A DNA stretch of 64,000 nucleotides from Zychaea mexicana (lineage: Eukaryota > Mucoromycota > Mucoromycetes > Mucorales > Lichtheimiaceae), in the NCBI RefSeq assembly GCF_025766255.1, contig NW_026516722.1, forward strand, positions 124,001-188,000, in the 5' to 3' direction. The notes under the pieces are model-generated. The model searched no databases, was not told where the DNA came from, and saw only the letters and a list, made by a program, of their open reading frames with translations. Position numbers and translations under genes: made by a program. Each line of letters begins with the position of its first letter. The first letter of the stretch is position 1. Below, piece by piece: positions 22,693-32,674 of the stretch.

Positions 22693-25600
22693 TCAATAGT
22701 CGATGATGGTGGGGGAGCGCGGTTTCCGGCGAGGCAGCTTGTTCAACAGAAAGTCGATCGGGTTTGGTTCCGCGTCAGCAGGCACCCCAAGACACGACGC
22801 CACTTGGAGGCAGTCGATCAGATGATGGCGACTTGTGCGAGTGGTGCCACAAAGGCAAGAAATTGGACGACCTGGTAGCCAACCCATGCGCCAGCGCAAT
22901 AGGCGGCTCCTGTCACGGGTTGTCATTGGTAACCAAAGAATGGGATCGATACCGAGGGAGGGACGTGCGGCCTTCAGTAGTTTCCCGCTGTACTGATCAC
23001 TGCGAAGCATCTGCAGGTTTTCCATGCGGTGGGTGCGGATGACAGTGTTGAGTGCGCGTTTATCAGCGTCTTGTGGTGGGTCAGGCAGCTGGGACCATAG
23101 CAGGTTGTGCTTAAGAAGCTTGCACCAAAGACGGTCTTTTGCACGGAGGAGAGGACGAAGCTTGGACAATAGAGCATCGGCAGGCAGGAAGTGGGCACGG
23201 ATGAGGAATTTGACGCCAAGGATCTGCACCCGTTCGGCCATAGTTGGTAACCCAGTCATATGACGGAAAACGGTTGTTGAGGAAGTGCGATGCCCGCCAA
23301 AGATCATACGTAAGCATTCATCTTGTGCTGTGTTGAGGGCTTTCGTTTCGTACTTGTAAAAGTTGCAGAGTGCCAAGCCATACTCCATTTTTGGGCGGAT
23401 GAACTGTTGGTAGAGGCGGGTAGAAAGGAGACGCGGAAACCCTGAAGGATTGCAACCAATGGTTTTGAGGGTGGACATTGCTGCACGAACCGAACCCGTA
23501 TTGCGTTGGATCAGGGCCTTGGTGTCGATTTTCATGCTGGTGTTGAAAGGGACGCCTAGGTATGTGAACTGTTGTTGGGTAATAAGCGGTTGGCCGTACA
23601 AGTGGAGTGGCTGAGAATTTGGTGAGGAGCTATGGGGATACAAGGCAACGCACTTTTCTGGGTTCCATCGATAACCAAGCTGGTAGGAATGTTCCTCAGC
23701 CTTGGCAAGTAAGCGTGGCATTTCTGCAGCGTCGGCCACAAGAGCTACATCATCAGCATACAACAAGCAGTTAACCCACTGCCCACCTACCGGTCGAAAC
23801 ACAGGCTGAACTGAAGAGGAAACAAAGTCATCTGATGGTGATGAAGAAGAAGTAGGAAAAGAAGAAATGTGGGTACGTAGAAAGGCGGGAAGAGAATTAA
23901 TGTAGAGGGAATATAAGTGAGGGGACAAAATTGATCCTTGTAGGACACCGGTTGTTGGCTTGAATGAACTGGATTTGACACCAGAGAGAATAACCTCTAT
24001 GGATACCTCATCGAACAGATTCCGGAGGAGACCAAGTAGAGCAGGAGAGGCCACAGGAGCAAGCGCACGCCAAATAATCGCACGATCAACAGTGTCGTAA
24101 GCTGACTTGATGTCAAGGAAAACTAGGACAGGCAATCGGTTACGTCCACCAGCACGGCGGTCTCTTTCGGCAAGTTCTTGTAGACATAGGGCTTGGTCGA
24201 GGGCACTACGTTGCGGACGGAAACCACCTTGGGCTATATCAAGAGGGGGAGAAGCAGCATGAAGACTGTCGGATAAGCAAATTTCCATTATTTTTCGAAA
24301 TACTGATGTCAGGCTAATAGGGCGGTAGTTATTGGGCATAGTAGCATCCCCTTTTTTGAATATAGGAATGACTTGTGCTACACGCCATGCTACAGGAGTT
24401 AATGACCATTTCCAGCAAAGTTGGAACAAAGCAGTTAATGGTGGCAGCAGTTCATTGTGGATCGGTGAGAGCATTTCAGCACGCAGGTGATCAACACCAG
24501 GTGCTTTACGGCGAGCAACAGTTTCAATGGCAGTTTTTACTTGAAGGTGAGTGAACGGGCAATCATCCTCAATTTCATGTGGTCCATGTGCTGGGAGGGG
24601 TGCTTCATCTCGATTTGCTGGTAAGTTGGCACCGGCATATACCATTTCTAGGTGCTGTTTCATGCGTTCGGCTGCGACTTGTGGACCGGCGGTATCTGTA
24701 AAGGTTGGCTGTACTTTACGATTTTGGCGAATATGCCTGATGGATGCGGTTGTCTTTGAGAAGTCATCAGTGGCAAGCTGGTGACAAAAGGTGCGCCAGG
24801 TTTGACGTCGCCGTTTTTGGATCAAGGACTTCATGCGTTTTACTGCTTCTTGGTGCCGGGTGAGCCACACTCCTTTTTGTATACCTGTTGCTGTGCGACT
24901 GCGCTGATAACAATGTTCGCGATGATTGAAGGCCTGCTGCAATTTATCGTTCCAAAACCAGGTGGCCTTTGGAAGTCGCGGAGCTTTTCGACCCAAAGTC
25001 TCATCCAACGCGTTGTGGATGGCTGTGGTGAGGCTGTTGGCCAGCTGTTCGATATCAGGCTCAACATCAAGGGTTAGTGCATTTTGGAGACTTTCATGAA
25101 TACTGCCGACATGATCTTTAAAGTTTTGTTGGTATTCTTGTCGTTTGTTAGTCTCTTGTAATTTGCTGAGGGCCCATAGTTGTCGTGGGTGGTCGAGGCG
25201 GTCGGGTGGTGGGATCGGGGTGGTGAAGGAGAGATGAACTGGTTTATGTGGAGAGCCAAGGTCCTGCTCTGTTGCTATAGTCAAATCCACATTATCCAAA
25301 GTATTAGTGCTCACAAACAAATCAATGATACTTTGTTCATAGATGTCGGTCCGTTCTCGGAACCGCTCAAAGGTGTTCTCGCCAAAGGTGAGTTCAGCAT
25401 TCCAGCAATGCAGTTGTCGTGCACGGATCCAATCACGGAAGAGCACACCGCGGCCATTTGTAGTGCTGTCGCCAAGTAGTTGGATATCACGGGCGTTGAA
25501 ATCACCGTATATGATTGTGTTTTGGCAAGTGCTATTAGGATCTAAAGGAAGGGAATGGAGGATTGCCATGGCCTCGGTATCAGAGAAAGAGCGGAAGGGG

Positions 25601-25929
25601 GGAAGATAGACACAATGGATAAGGAGGTCAATGACCTGGCATGATAATACATAAGAGGATGTGGAAGGGAGTACATTTACGGGGTAGGGGAAGGAGGGAT
25701 TGACTAGAAGAGCAACGCCCATTTGACCACGATTATTATTATTAACCGGTTGGCCATATGTGTGATGTTGGATCCAGTCAGTAGGGTAGCGATGTGGGGA
25801 AAGTAGAAAGGTTTCTGTTAGAAATATTAATGATGAATCTGAAAATAAAGTAGTAATTGGTTGTATGGCCTGATGGACCATACCATTTGCATTCCATAAT
25901 GTTAATCTGATATTATTTGTATTTGTCAT
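22693..25929 (-). CDS. LINE ORF2: APE endonuclease plus reverse transcriptase
   Basis: An open 1078-residue protein that would nick DNA and reverse-transcribe LINE RNA at the target. N-terminal APE endonuclease: LTLWNANGM, IFLTETFL (Glu ligand), TIIYGDFNARD, and GSPHKPVHL carrying the final His. The RT core follows: NNYRPISLTSVFRKIME, GFRPQRSALDQALCL, LDIKSAYDTVDRAI (first Asp), TTGVLQGSILSPHLY and the active site LLYADDVALVA. The C-terminal 130 residues hold RLLRWRMGWLPGRP then CLCGTTRTSRHHLIDC, a C-x-C-H-C zinc-knuckle-like end. No RNase H domain is seen. The ATG at 25929 follows six bases after the expected end of ORF1. Nothing visible disables this protein. Confidence 0.93.
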   Translation of the reverse strand: MTNTNNIRLTLWNANGMVHQAIQPITTLFSDSSLIFLTETFLLSPHRYPTDWIQHHTYGQPVNNNNRGQMGVALLVNPSFPYPVNVLPSTSSYVLSCQVIDLLIHCVYLPPFRSFSDTEAMAILHSLPLDPNSTCQNTIIYGDFNARDIQLLGDSTTNGRGVLFRDWIRARQLHCWNAELTFGENTFERFRERTDIYEQSIIDLFVSTNTLDNVDLTIATEQDLGSPHKPVHLSFTTPIPPPDRLDHPRQLWALSKLQETNKRQEYQQNFKDHVGSIHESLQNALTLDVEPDIEQLANSLTTAIHNALDETLGRKAPRLPKATWFWNDKLQQAFNHREHCYQRSRTATGIQKGVWLTRHQEAVKRMKSLIQKRRRQTWRTFCHQLATDDFSKTTASIRHIRQNRKVQPTFTDTAGPQVAAERMKQHLEMVYAGANLPANRDEAPLPAHGPHEIEDDCPFTHLQVKTAIETVARRKAPGVDHLRAEMLSPIHNELLPPLTALFQLCWKWSLTPVAWRVAQVIPIFKKGDATMPNNYRPISLTSVFRKIMEICLSDSLHAASPPLDIAQGGFRPQRSALDQALCLQELAERDRRAGGRNRLPVLVFLDIKSAYDTVDRAIIWRALAPVASPALLGLLRNLFDEVSIEVILSGVKSSSFKPTTGVLQGSILSPHLYSLYINSLPAFLRTHISSFPTSSSSPSDDFVSSSVQPVFRPVGGQWVNCLLYADDVALVADAAEMPRLLAKAEEHSYQLGYRWNPEKCVALYPHSSSPNSQPLHLYGQPLITQQQFTYLGVPFNTSMKIDTKALIQRNTGSVRAAMSTLKTIGCNPSGFPRLLSTRLYQQFIRPKMEYGLALCNFYKYETKALNTAQDECLRMIFGGHRTSSTTVFRHMTGLPTMAERVQILGVKFLIRAHFLPADALLSKLRPLLRAKDRLWCKLLKHNLLWSQLPDPPQDADKRALNTVIRTHRMENLQMLRSDQYSGKLLKAARPSLGIDPILWLPMTTRDRSRLLRWRMGWLPGRPISCLCGTTRTSRHHLIDCLQVASCLGVPADAEPNPIDFLLNKLPRRKPRSPTIIDY

Positions 25930-26153
25930 ATTAATTATTGGGAATCGTTATGAGCGCTGTTAGTTGTTGTGCTGCCACTTTGAGGCTGTTCGTTACCAAT
26001 GATCGGGCTAGCCGATCTGCTATCACCCATGGGGGCATCACCGTCATCATCAGTGCCTCTGCCAAGTGATTGCAAAGCAGCAATTGCAGCAGCTTCGGCC
26101 TCTGGAGTAGTTTGTCGAGAGCGAGTTGATCCACGGACATCATCATATTCTTC

Positions 26154-27683
26154 CTATGTGATCAAATTTTCCAGAAAGAAAGAACGAGCAACTGAATACT
26201 TTACCGGTGCACGGATAAAACCCAGGGCTTTGAGTATGTGACCATGGTGGACTTCTGTGATTTTCTGTGTACGTTCTTCCACGGTTAGTTCAGCTAGTTT
26301 TGGATCTTTTAGTAGGTTGGGATCCAAGGGATTAAAGTCATCTTTGATATTGACACCGAGCTTGAGCAGGCGAGCTGCTATAGCACCAGCATATTCGTTA
26401 TGAACCAATAAAGCTGCAGTTTGATGGTCGGGAAAATGGATGTCTAAAACACGCGAATTCTCGATCCGGAGCGTGCGCAAAAGACCACGCATGTTGGTGA
26501 TCGTCATACGATGGCGGCAGGGGATATAGATGAATTGATATCCCTGGTTCGCTGGAACTTCGGTCAAGTGGCGGGCTGCTGCTGCAACTGCACGCTTCTT
26601 GGGTGCACGGACACCTTTAGCTGCTACTTTGGCGTAGCTAGGGGTAGTTTTTGATGCTGGTGGTGAAGAGGGTTTTTCAGTGCCAGGTGCATATTTGGAT
26701 GCCTGCGATCCTTGCGGTGCTGGGTCCTCCGAACTGGTGATAGCTGCGTGCTCTTTTTGCTGCGGTTGATGTTGTTGCTGGAGCTTGGCTATCTCTGCTC
26801 GTGCTGCTTGGAGTTCTTGTGTTAGTGTAGCATTTTCTTTTATTAGTTTGCTGTTTTTGGCAAGGGCCTCTGCCAGCTGTGCGACCACTTTGTTAGTTTT
26901 ATCAATACGCTTATGGATGTCCATAACATATTGTGGCATGTTAGGGTGAAGGTGGTCATATTGATCACTATCTTCTCTGGCAGTTTCCGTAGCAAGGCGT
27001 TCAATATGCTCGGCCCAGTTGTTTTCATCAAACTGTTGTTGTTGTTGCTGGGGTACAGGTAGGTCGATATGTTCCTCGTGTTCGGTTTCCATTTCAGTAG
27101 CAGCTGTAGTTTGTATAGGCTTTTTGGTACTATGCAGAGGAGAGGCGTTCTGTACCCTTGGTTGTTGGCGTTGATACGTACCTGCTTCAAGGGCTGCAAC
27201 AGTGAGTGGTTCCAGCATGATGCTATTGGTGAATTTTTTGCGGCATTGCATGCAGTGGAAGGTGGGGGCTGGGGGGTCAAAAGCTGTGTTAAGGTCAGCG
27301 GACATGTTAATGGTACCAAAGTCCTTACATTGTGTGTTCGGGCACACAATATAGGGTTTTCCAGTGGCAAAGTTCTGTTCCACAGTTTTAATGAACTCGG
27401 GGTTCAAAGGCTGTTTGTAAGGGGCAGCTCCTTTTTTACCAATAGTGCTCGTTACTGCTGTTGTCTTCGTTTTCGGCGCTTTGGTCATTTCGTTTTGACA
27501 ATTTTTTACAATTGTTGAGCGCAGAGATGATGTCCGATTCTTTTTGAATGCGGGGATTGTTGATGGCCGCACAGGTATGTGAGATTGGCGCAATCGCTTC
27601 GGGCGTGATGGAATGGGGGCTGCTGATGCTGAATGGTTTTCGCCAGATGGGGATGAGTGCAATTGCGAAATGTCGCTGGACAC
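26154..27683 (-). CDS. LINE ORF1: gag-like RNA-binding protein (truncated by a stop)
   Basis: The frame is open from about 27780; the first ATG is at 27488 (MTKAPKTKTT), which matches MGITKQQ in copy 2, so the true start is either that ATG or a non-ATG codon upstream. Domains in order: a Cys-rich zinc site (KPYIVCPNTQCKDFG, then FHCMQCRKKF), a coiled coil (TNKVVAQLAEALAKN), basic Ala/Lys linker, and an RRM-like domain (GYQFIYIPCRHRMTI to GFIRAPVKYSVARSF). It stops at a TAG (26154-26156) where copy 2 has CAG, cutting off about 73 residues that stay open downstream to about 25935. ORF1 proteins bind LINE RNA as trimers or multimers; that is family knowledge. Confidence 0.85.
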   Translation of the reverse strand: MSSDISQLHSSPSGENHSASAAPIPSRPKRLRQSHIPVRPSTIPAFKKNRTSSLRSTIVKNCQNEMTKAPKTKTTAVTSTIGKKGAAPYKQPLNPEFIKTVEQNFATGKPYIVCPNTQCKDFGTINMSADLNTAFDPPAPTFHCMQCRKKFTNSIMLEPLTVAALEAGTYQRQQPRVQNASPLHSTKKPIQTTAATEMETEHEEHIDLPVPQQQQQQFDENNWAEHIERLATETAREDSDQYDHLHPNMPQYVMDIHKRIDKTNKVVAQLAEALAKNSKLIKENATLTQELQAARAEIAKLQQQHQPQQKEHAAITSSEDPAPQGSQASKYAPGTEKPSSPPASKTTPSYAKVAAKGVRAPKKRAVAAAARHLTEVPANQGYQFIYIPCRHRMTITNMRGLLRTLRIENSRVLDIHFPDHQTAALLVHNEYAGAIAARLLKLGVNIKDDFNPLDPNLLKDPKLAELTVEERTQKITEVHHGHILKALGFIRAPVKYSVARSFFLENLIT

Positions 27684-27856
27684 TTGGCTGTTAGTGGGCG
27701 TGTTGTTGGTACTGTTCGGTGGTATAGGTGTTGAGGGTGCTATTTTTACTGATTTTTGGGGGGTTTTTTTGTAGTTTTCTTAAGAGTTTTGAGCGAAAAT
27801 AATAAAAAGTATGTAGGTCACTATCCAAAAAAAGTGATGGAGAGTGGAAGAAGCGG

Positions 27857-27940
27857 GGGAGAGATGGCCGAGTTGGTCTAAGGCGTCAGGTTAAGGCCCT
27901 GATCTCTTCGGAGGCGTGGGTTCGAATCCCACTCTCTTCA
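27857..27940 (+). tRNA. tRNA-Leu (anticodon AAG)
   Basis: An 84-base gene with a complete cloverleaf. The acceptor stem pairs GGAGAGA with TCTCTTC and leaves A as discriminator. The anticodon arm is TCAGG-TTAAGGC-CCTGA, anticodon AAG. There is a long variable arm (ATCTCTTCGGAGG region) as in class II tRNAs, and the T arm is GTGGG-TTCGAAT-CCCAC. There is no intron. A T5 run follows. The 5' end touches the 5' end of LINE copy 1. Confidence 0.95.
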
Positions 27941-27959
27941 TCAAATTGTGAATATAAAA

Positions 27960-27964
27960 TTTTT
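27960..27964 (+). terminator. Pol III terminator of tRNA-Leu
   Basis: TTTTT lies 20 bases past the 3' end of the tRNA, the usual RNA polymerase III stop. Confidence 0.75.
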
Positions 27965-28470
27965 GTCATTGTAATATCGTAGTAAAAATGACCGGCCTTT
28001 AATTATTCTGTTTTGGTGGCGCAACACTTTTGCCAGGCAGCAAACAATTACAACAGAATTCCACTGCACTAAAATACGTTGACAACATACAAACGAATAT
28101 ACAAATAATGAGTAGAAGGCAGCATTCGACAGCATCGTAATTATATTATATTATATGGTTGTATCATATGGCAAGCACTGAGGCACTTTATTAGAGAAAA
28201 AGATTATAAATAGTCACATAGTCACAAGCAATAAAAAGTATCTCTTAACAACCCTCTATTCTCTGATTACCCTTTGTTCCTATCCTTTCTCATTAGCTAC
28301 GGATCTACCCACCAAAAAGTGACTCGACAGTATCATAGTAAAAATGACTGGCCTTTGATTATTCCATTTTGGTGGCACAACACTTTTGCCAGGCAGCAAA
28401 CAATTGTTGTAGCCAGATTTGGCTGGTCTTTCCTTTTTCCTTTTGTGATACCTGTCCATCATTTGAATAC
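27965..28470 (+). repeat. LTR-like fragment with an 85-bp direct repeat
   Basis: A segment at about 27968-28050 returns at about 28331-28410 with roughly 85-90% identity (shared words GTAAAAATGAC, CAACACTTTTGCCAGGCAGC). Between them lie a TATA-like TTATAAATAG (about 28204), an AATAAA and the sequence GATCTACCCACCAAAAAGTG, which strongly resembles the end of the LTR at 30640-30670. I read this as remains of an LTR retrotransposon close to the tRNA gene. No coding part remains. Confidence 0.5.
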
Positions 28471-28473
28471 ATA

Positions 28474-30435
28474 GGGAACTAATCATTAAATATAGATTTA
28501 TATTACTAGGATTGATTTTGAAATTATTTATTAATTAAATATAATTAGTAAAACATTTAATTTAATATTTAAAATCTGATATTATTTTTTATAAAATATT
28601 TTATAATTAAATCTTTTTCGTTAAAGTCTTTTTCATTAACCCAGGAATTTTGAGATTCATCATAATCCTTCCACTTTACTAAAAATATGTAATCATTATC
28701 ATTTAATTTATGTTCTAATATGTTTTTTATTTCATAAAAGTTGTTATTTTTATTTATATCTCTAATTAAATTTATATTTATTTTTCTAGCATTTTTTCCT
28801 TTTTTTCTCTTTTTCTTATTTATATTTTTATATTCAGGAAAATCAATTTCTTCTATTTCATTATTATAATTATTACTATCAATTATATTTTCAGTATTTT
28901 CTAAATTTTCATTATCTATTATCATTTCATTATTATTTATATCTAAATCATCAATTTTTTTTGTATTTCTGATATATATTTTATTTTATCTAATTGTTTT
29001 ATTTCATTATTTAATACTATATCAATTAATTTATTATCTGTAGGAAACTCAAAACTGTTTTCTATCCATAACTTATGATGATCTTGTGTTATAATATTAA
29101 ATGTTTCTGTAAATATTTTTATATTTTTTTAAAAGAAATGCTACTTTCATTTATATTAACATACTTATAATCATCTGTTTTTGAAGTAGAATTATTATTT
29201 AAAAATCTTTTAAATGTATTTATTAATTCACAAAATTGATTTTCTATACTTGACCTAAAAGAGCCAAATACATCATTATAATGCTTTTCTTATTTATTTA
29301 AATTTTCATTAGGCTCTTTCCTAATTGGATAAAAGAAATTATAATCATTTAATTCTATATTTTTATTTTTACATAATTTTTCAAATTGATTTATAAATAA
29401 TATATAACCGCCATCAATAGCAATAACATCCCTTTTATTAATTTTATTATAAATTTTCATATTTAGAAACATACCTCCATCACTACTCACACTACATAAT
29501 TCACTATCCGAAACTGTAATAACCATATTATTTATATCTGATAATACCTGTGTCCTTAATCCAGCTGTTTTTAATTTACATGACCATCTTTTTTGACTTG
29601 AAATATCAGGTTTACTATAATCAATTGTATTATTGTGACCATCCAATAATAATGTTATATTCTTAAAATTTATAGGGTTTTTTAATAAAGCTGAATATAC
29701 TCTTATTTTAATATTACTAAACATATTTTGTAAGCATAAATTGATATATTTAAATAAATGATCATAATTTTCAATCCAAAAATCTTTACAAAAAGCATAA
29801 TAACTTAGATAGGGAATATTTTGTTTTATATCTTTACTAGTAATTCCTGATATAAGATGATAGATTAAATATAATCCTTTTTCAATTTTAAAATAAGGGG
29901 AAGGGTACTCTTTATTGGTATATAATTTAGTTAAGAAGAAAAATACAGATATATATCCTAACTTATTTAAAATTTCTTTTTTTATAATATTAATTTCTTT
30001 TATATTTTTTTATTTAGTTCTATGTTTATAATTATTTAATTTTTTTTTCCAATTATCATTTAAAAAGTTCTACTCATTCAATATGATTTTATCAACCTCA
30101 TGCTGTAATAGTTCTTGATATTCTTATTTATCATTTTTATTCAAAATAGTATTATTGTATTCTTCAAATAACATCAGTGCATATTTTAATATATGTATAA
30201 ATTCAATTTTCTTTATAAATAGTATGCAAGATTATGTAATCTTTTATTTATAATTTCTTTAAAAATATTATGATATTTATTATTTAAAAAAATGTTATTA
30301 TCTAAATTTAAAATTTTAAACTCTAAATTGATCATAAAAAAATATTTAAAAATATTTAATTTCTATTTATATTAATCTATATATTATATTTAATTTATTA
30401 ATTTTTCTATATTTAGTAATTATAAATTGATTCCC
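28474..30435 (-). mobile_element. AT-rich DDE transposon with chromodomain, copy A (decayed)
   Basis: A 1962-bp element flanked by the 3-bp direct repeat ATA (28471-28473 and 30436-30438). Ends read inwards are GGGAACTAATCATTAAATAT on the left and GGGAATCAATTTATAATTAC on the right, an imperfect inverted repeat beginning GGGAA and sharing TAAATATAG. Copy B has the same two ends and the same ATA duplication, which makes the boundaries firm. Confidence 0.92.
28569..30174 (-). pseudogene. Chromodomain DDE transposase, copy A (several stops and frameshifts)
   Basis: The ATG at 30174 opens MLFEEYNNTILNKND and hits TAA soon after. The core survives at 29290-29724: ITLLLDGHNNTIDYSKP (first Asp) and VIAIDGGYILF (second Asp). 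The C-terminal ORF (28569-28925) keeps the chromodomain: FYEIKNILEH and YIFLVKWKDYDESQNSW, with cage residues Y, W, Y in place. A frame break separates the core from the C-terminus. Compared with copy B several CAA/CAG codons read as stops here. Confidence 0.88.
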
Positions 30436-30438
30436 ATA

Positions 30439-31567
30439 GTCGCTTCTCGTTAACACATGATTGTCAAGTCATGTACTTGAACACATATTAGTCTCTCATC
30501 ATAACATATAGCCATCATAGCATATCTAGTAACAATAGAAAACATATAAATATCCCCTTCATCATTAAGCAATAAACATCATCTTCCAAATCATCTTTTA
30601 TTCTTTTCTTATTCTTCTGTTATCTCTCTTTCTATTGGCTATGGTATTGATCTACCAAAAAGACTTCGACAATTGGTAGCAGAAGAAACAGTTTATGGAT
30701 GGTAAGCGATATCCAGTAAATAAGTATAAGAACTCCCCAAACTTTTAAGCATTTTGATTAAGTCAAGATCCCCTTTCAGAAGAACCTACTATATGACAAG
30801 AACGTACATTTGAACCACTGCAACTAGGAATGAACCAGGAACAGCAAACGATACTGTTACAAGTAATCCAAAAACTACTGGAGAAAGACAGCTCGGCCCC
30901 TGTTTTCCATGCATGTACCATAGTGACTGCAGTCTGGACGCTGCATTGAACTAGGTCTCATCTTTGAATAGTATCTGACGACTGACGATGGCTAAACTGG
31001 GTGAACATGAATGGGTCGCATATGCAGTGAAGCAGAAACTTGGTGGCGACAGCAAGAAGCACATGTAACAATCGATGAATGGCGCGAATTCAAGAAAGAT
31101 TACTGGCAACTTTCAACCTACCAAACGCCCTACAACTGGCTCGAGATCGACTTACTGCAGTAATACAAACAGGAACAGTGGTTACTTATGTTTCGTAGTT
31201 CAAGCAGCTTGATCCTCCGTGCCTTCCATATCAGATGAGGAGGCACTTGATCGTTTCCAGCGAGGGCTCCAGCCAATCATCCATATGTAAGTCTTGACCC
31301 AGTTCCTATCATCAACCAACATCATCAACCAATGAAGCAATGAAATTAGCACTTGCTGTTGAAGGTGACAACAAAGGAGCCAGGTGGTGTTGCACGAGGC
31401 CTAAGGATTTCCAGTGCCACAACCACAGATGCAGCAACAACATTTTATTCAACCACTGCAGCCTATTCCTGAGTACCTCTACTCGTCTGGTGTGGTGCCC
31501 ATGGATCAGGATGCCATGTATACAAGGTCCCTTGAGGTATGGCAAGGGCCTCGTTGTAGTGGTAACT
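30439..31567 (+). mobile_element. LTR and gag relic of a Ty3-like retrotransposon
   Basis: The LTR-like part (to about 30670) has ATATAAATAT and AATAAA motifs and ends GACTTCGACA. It is followed by TTGGTAGCAGAAGAAAC, which fits a primer-binding site. At 31030-31300 shifting frames read WRQQEAHV, EFKKDYWQLFNLPNA, ARDRLTAV and QTGTVVTYV, the pattern of the Retrotrans_gag domain, followed by EALDRFQRGLQPIIH and MKLALAVEGDNKGA. Stops and frame changes are frequent. It ends where the hAT-like end at 31568 begins. The left side of the LTR was interrupted by copy A of the chromodomain transposon. Confidence 0.65.
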
Positions 31568-31893
31568 AGGGATCTGTATCAGAACCGTAGAACAAGAACC
31601 GAACCGAACCGAAACCGAGAAAATATGATTCGGTTCCTACCAAGAACCGAACTGGAACCGAACCGGTTCTGTATTTATAGAACCGAAGAACCGAGAGGCA
31701 GAAGATTGCAATCAGCGATTTTGGTAATTAGTATAAATTAGGCTATAATGGACGTTATGAACAATGTTATTCCGAAAAGACCACAAAGTAGTGTATTTGC
31801 AAGTCATACTTTATTGAAAAACTTAACAAAACCTACAAAAGCAGAATGGAGTGAAAAATAGTAAAGAAGAGAAGAAAAAAAAATAAAAAAACA
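31568..31893. mobile_element. hAT-like end fragment with GAACCG subterminal repeats
   Basis: Starts TAGGGATCTGTATCAGAACC, close to the hAT consensus terminus, and is followed within 120 bases by at least eight AACCG words in both orientations. No transposase and no matching right end are visible; the MITE at 31902 lies just downstream. Confidence 0.45.
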
Positions 31894-31901
31894 CTTCTGA
31901 C

Positions 31902-32666
31902 TAGGGGTCGCAATTGGACGGGTCAAGACTGATTTCAATGTAGTGATGAAGGAAGTGCCAATCAACCTGAACTTGAGCGCTGGAAGTGCAAAACTCCATA
32001 TATATATATAGCTCTCCAAGATGATGGCACGCAAATTCTTAGCAGTGCTAGCAACATCTACGTTTTGAGTGATTATTCTTAAAGGTAAAGGGTTTTGTGC
32101 CATCACAAAAGAAATTGCTTAGGCTCACATGATTTAAAGAAAGCATAATATTTAAAGTATGGTTGAAAAATGACTTCCCTATATGCCCCTTATCCTTTTC
32201 CCTTTCCCTTTTCTTTTCACTTCTTTCTTCTTCCTTCGATTTTCTTTTCTCGATTCCTTTTCTGTCTTTTTGTCAAATCGCGTCTCTTACTGCCACCCTC
32301 TATTGTATATTCTCATTGCACTATTGCTACTTCTTTACTCCTATCAAATATATTGCTTATAGCTTACTTATCCCATACTGCTGAATATAAAATATAATCC
32401 CACAATAAAAAGAATTAAGTACGTTTGATGCTATAGCTCTATAGCAGACATATAGACAACTAATGATGCTTCCCAGCAAGAAGATTGACTACTTAAATAC
32501 AAGTACCTCATACATATTATATGTATACACGGGTCACAACGGGTCAACAGGTCGGGTCAAGGGTTGGACGGGTCGACCCACAGGTCAGAAAAGCATCAAC
32601 CCGACCCATTGACCCGTCCTCAACCCATGGGTTGATTTTGACCCGTGGGTCAGATTGCAACCCCTG
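31902..32666 (+). mobile_element. hAT-type MITE, copy 2, with 8-bp target duplication
   Basis: A 765-bp non-coding element flanked by the direct repeat CTTCTGAC (31894-31901 and 32667-32674). Ends read inwards are TAGGGGTCGCAAT and CAGGGGTTGCAAT. The 8-bp duplication and CAGGGGT-type ends are those of the hAT superfamily. Subterminal clusters of GGGTC/GACCC are dense on the right (about 32520-32655). The middle is AT-rich and has no frame worth reporting. Confidence 0.92.
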
Positions 32667-32674
32667 CTTCTGAC

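Larger units (their letters stand above)
22325..27856 (-). mobile_element. Near full-length APE-type LINE (copy 1)
   Basis: A two-ORF non-LTR retrotransposon on the minus strand. The 3' end is the A-rich tract seen as T-runs at about 22330-22490; the 5' end abuts the tRNA-Leu gene at 27857. ORF2 is open; ORF1 has one internal stop near its end. I could not find a target-site duplication. The clade (Tad, I or another) cannot be fixed without a tree. Confidence 0.88.
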
